Of a stretch of 62,915 nucleotides of DNA, positions 60,919-62,915 are shown piece after piece; within the stretch, counting starts at the first letter, position 1, and every line of letters starts with the position of its first letter. The translations under genes and the position numbers were made by a program. Source of the stretch: JBCCWF01 sp038520475 (GTDB taxonomy: Bacteria; Cyanobacteriota; Cyanobacteriia; CAKZMO01); assembly GCA_038520475.1 (NCBI GenBank), contig JBCBLF010000003.1, positions 1 through 62,915 on the forward strand, read 5' to 3'. Under the pieces are notes generated by a model, which was not told where the DNA came from, made no database searches, and saw only the letters and a program-made list of their open reading frames with translations.

Positions 60919-62915
60919 TTACGTCATGCCGACTCTCATTGGAGATACGTTAGGTTCTTCTGTTTCAGTGGCCCATTCCATTTCTCGATGAACCGGCGTT
61001 ACCATCACCGCACAGGCTTTGAGTTCGGGTTGTAATGAGACTGGACAACATTCAGGATGGGTGAGGGCATTGGCCTCAGCCTGATCAGCCCACAGAAATC
61101 CCCAATGCATTGGCGCAAATACGGTTCCTGGTGCGATCGCCTTAGTGACAATCGCTTTGAAACGTGCCAATCCTCGTCGCGATCGCACACTCACCATCGC
61201 ACCATTGCTGACGCCTAACGTACTGGCATCTTTTGGATGAATCTCAAGGGAGGGTTCGGGGTGCATGGCCATGGTCTTTTCGATCCGCCCGGTGCGCGTC
61301 ATCGTATGCCATTGACCATACAGTCGGCCAACTGTGAGAACGAGAGGATAGTCAGCGTCTGGAGGTTCCGCTAATCCACGGGAATGATAGGCGCCGAACC
61401 GAGCGCGCCCATCCGGCGTATTGAATCGAAAGTCCGTGTACAGTCGCTTCGGTGCATGATGCGTTTCACGACACACGTCTGCCCATTCAGAATCGCGACA
61501 GGGCCACTGAAGCGGTCCGTGTTCGTCAAGGCGATCATGACTCAGCGCGGTCATATCACAGGGTCGTCCACGGGTCAGCTGCACGAATTCATCATAGACC
61601 TCAGCTGAATTCCTAAAGGCAAATTGCTGCTCAAAGCCGAGGCGACGTCCCACTTCTGCAAAGATTTCCCAATCGGCTTTTGACTGCCCGATGGGTTCTC
61701 GAAAGGCGGGGCAAAACGTTACCACGCGCTCAGAATTCGTCATGATGCCTGTTTTCTCACCCCATTGGGATGCTGGGAGAACAATATGTGAGAACTCCGT
61801 CGTTTCAGTCGGGAAATAGGCATCTTGGCAAATAGTGAGGGGTGACCGTCGGAGTGCTTTTTTCGTTCGCTCCAAGTCAGGCATACTAACGGCTGGGTTG
61901 GTTGCTGCGACCCATAACATCGACACCGACCCATCTTCCAGTCCACGAATCATGTCCCATGCAGCCAGTCCCGGCTTCTCTGAAATGCTGCCTGGCAGTA
62001 AATCCCATGCTTGCTCGACCGCTGCGCGATGGTCTGGATTTTTGACGACGCGATAACCAGGCAAGATATGAGACAGCCCTCCGGCTTCGCGACCACCCAT
62101 GGCATTCGGCTGTCCTGTCAAGGAGAATGGTCCTGCTCCGGGTCGGCCAATCTGTCGAGTCATCAAATGTAGGTTGATGATGGTGCGGACCTTTGCTGTT
62201 CCTTCAGATGACTGGTTGACTCCCATGGACCAGAGGGAAAGGACACGCTTCGAATCTGCCCAATAGCGTGCGGCTTTTTCGAGTTCATCGAGCCGAATAC
62301 CGCAGTGGCGAGCCACTAACTCAGGGGGATAATGGCGAATCACCTCGGCAAACTCTGGAAAACCTTGCGTACATTCATCGATAAACAGTGAATCGAACTT
62401 GCCCCATCGCAATAGGAGGTGCGCAATTCCATTCAGTAAATCAATGTCGGTTCCAGGCTTAATGGCAAGATGTAGATCGGCTGCTTCTGCGGTCTTGGTT
62501 CGCCGAGGATCAACCACAATCATCTTCACATTGCGATCGCGCTTGTGATGCTTCCGCAACCGGTTAAACACAATTGGGTGACAGTCTGCAGTATTCGTCC
62601 CAATGAGAAATGCGCAGTCCGTTTGTTCTAAATCGTCGTAGCAGCATGGGGGGCCATCAGAGCCGAAACTTTGGATATAGCCGGCAACGGCAGAGGACAT
62701 GCACAGCCGTGAATTGGCATCGAAGTTATTGGTTCCTAAGCAGCCTTTCATCAGCTTCTGGGCTACATAATAATCTTCAGTTTGGAGTTGGCCAGACCCG
62801 TACATGCAAATGGCATCTGATCCTTGAGTGGCCTGAACGTGCTGAATATGTTGAACAATCCGGTCGAATGCTTCATCCCAACTGACGCGACGCAGCGGTT
62901 CATCTAGCGAATCTC
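60919..62915 (-). CDS. narB: Ferredoxin-nitrate reductase, 5'-truncated by window edge
   Basis: Molybdopterin oxidoreductase that reduces nitrate to nitrite with ferredoxin electrons. The frame is open to the right edge, so the N-terminus with the 4Fe-4S cysteines is outside. The visible part, about 665 residues, includes GSGQLQTEDYYVAQKLMKG, FLIGTNTADCHPI, MIVVDPRRT, GRPGAGPFSLTGQPNAMGG and the C-terminal cofactor-binding domain (TVGRLYGQWHTMTRTGRI). These agree with cyanobacterial NarB. It ends MRVGMT. The narM-like gene lies about 9 kb to the left. Confidence 0.93.
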   Translation of the reverse strand, partial: DSLDEPLRRVSWDEAFDRIVQHIQHVQATQGSDAICMYGSGQLQTEDYYVAQKLMKGCLGTNNFDANSRLCMSSAVAGYIQSFGSDGPPCCYDDLEQTDCAFLIGTNTADCHPIVFNRLRKHHKRDRNVKMIVVDPRRTKTAEAADLHLAIKPGTDIDLLNGIAHLLLRWGKFDSLFIDECTQGFPEFAEVIRHYPPELVARHCGIRLDELEKAARYWADSKRVLSLWSMGVNQSSEGTAKVRTIINLHLMTRQIGRPGAGPFSLTGQPNAMGGREAGGLSHILPGYRVVKNPDHRAAVEQAWDLLPGSISEKPGLAAWDMIRGLEDGSVSMLWVAATNPAVSMPDLERTKKALRRSPLTICQDAYFPTETTEFSHIVLPASQWGEKTGIMTNSERVVTFCPAFREPIGQSKADWEIFAEVGRRLGFEQQFAFRNSAEVYDEFVQLTRGRPCDMTALSHDRLDEHGPLQWPCRDSEWADVCRETHHAPKRLYTDFRFNTPDGRARFGAYHSRGLAEPPDADYPLVLTVGRLYGQWHTMTRTGRIEKTMAMHPEPSLEIHPKDASTLGVSNGAMVSVRSRRGLARFKAIVTKAIAPGTVFAPMHWGFLWADQAEANALTHPECCPVSLQPELKACAVMVTPVHREMEWATETEEPNVSPMRVGMT

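Noticed and set aside
1..62915. CRISPR arrays, tRNA or rRNA genes, prophage or intact insertion sequences
   Set aside because: None was recognised on reading both strands. No regularly spaced repeats, no transposase or integrase frames, and no tRNA-like TTCRANNC arms in a proper context were found; tRNAscan-SE would be the decisive check.

Overview
The window is a piece of a cyanobacterial chromosome. It carries psaA-psaB, psb30 (ycf12), a ferredoxin-type nitrate reductase with its associated protein, a photosystem II assembly (PAP-type) gene cluster and many small families known only from cyanobacteria. The HIP1 octamer GCGATCGC recurs throughout. The genus cannot be fixed from the sequence alone. 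No tRNA, rRNA, CRISPR array, prophage or intact insertion sequence was recognised. A 98-base run of N lies at 60446-60543, and narB runs off the right edge.

Layout. 0.2-9.2 kb: SET-domain protein, TauE/SafE permease, peptide deformylase, Deg/HtrA protease, TPR membrane protein, psb30 (only 43 codons), a cysteine-cluster protein, two half-size GDT1/Mnx cation-transporter subunits and a methyltransferase-like protein. 10-19.6 kb: a permease plus TIGR03943 pair, a 2-oxoglutarate oxygenase, a beta-propeller-like protein, trmB, a zinc metallopeptidase, tpiA and a large unknown cyanobacterial protein. 19.6-28.2 kb: a 1.07-kb gene-free stretch, an Eis-like acetyltransferase, a rhomboid protease, an SLH protein, dinB and a large acidic lipoprotein. 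29.2-33.7 kb: psaA-psaB with a long leader. 33.9-37.9 kb: small conserved proteins, then thyX, dcd and a CobO-like protein. 38.8-42.8 kb: a lipoprotein followed by a nickel/cobalt ECF transporter (NikL, CbiM, CbiQ, CbiO). 42.9-48.9 kb: an orphan ABC ATPase, then a compact PAP-type cluster (V4R protein, two small proteins, a second V4R protein, Ser/Thr kinase). 49.4-62.9 kb: FAD oxidoreductase, narM-like gene, signal peptidase I with a duplicated membrane extension, OmpR-type regulator, dnaB-rplI, gloB, an M15 peptidase and narB.

Themes. Photosystem structure and assembly (psaAB, psb30, PAP cluster), metal handling (Mnx pair, Ni/Co transporter, permease/TIGR03943 pair), nitrate assimilation (narM, narB), and nucleotide or cobalamin metabolism (thyX, dcd, CobO-like) account for most recognisable genes.

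The most striking feature that the genes do not explain is a set of eight very long, perfect or nearly perfect inverted repeats with stems of 21-33 bp. All have different sequences. Seven lie in 3' flanks or between convergent genes, and one sits 9 nt in front of the deg start codon. Cyanobacteria lack Rho, so unusually long hairpin terminators are the simplest reading, but several lack a U tract.
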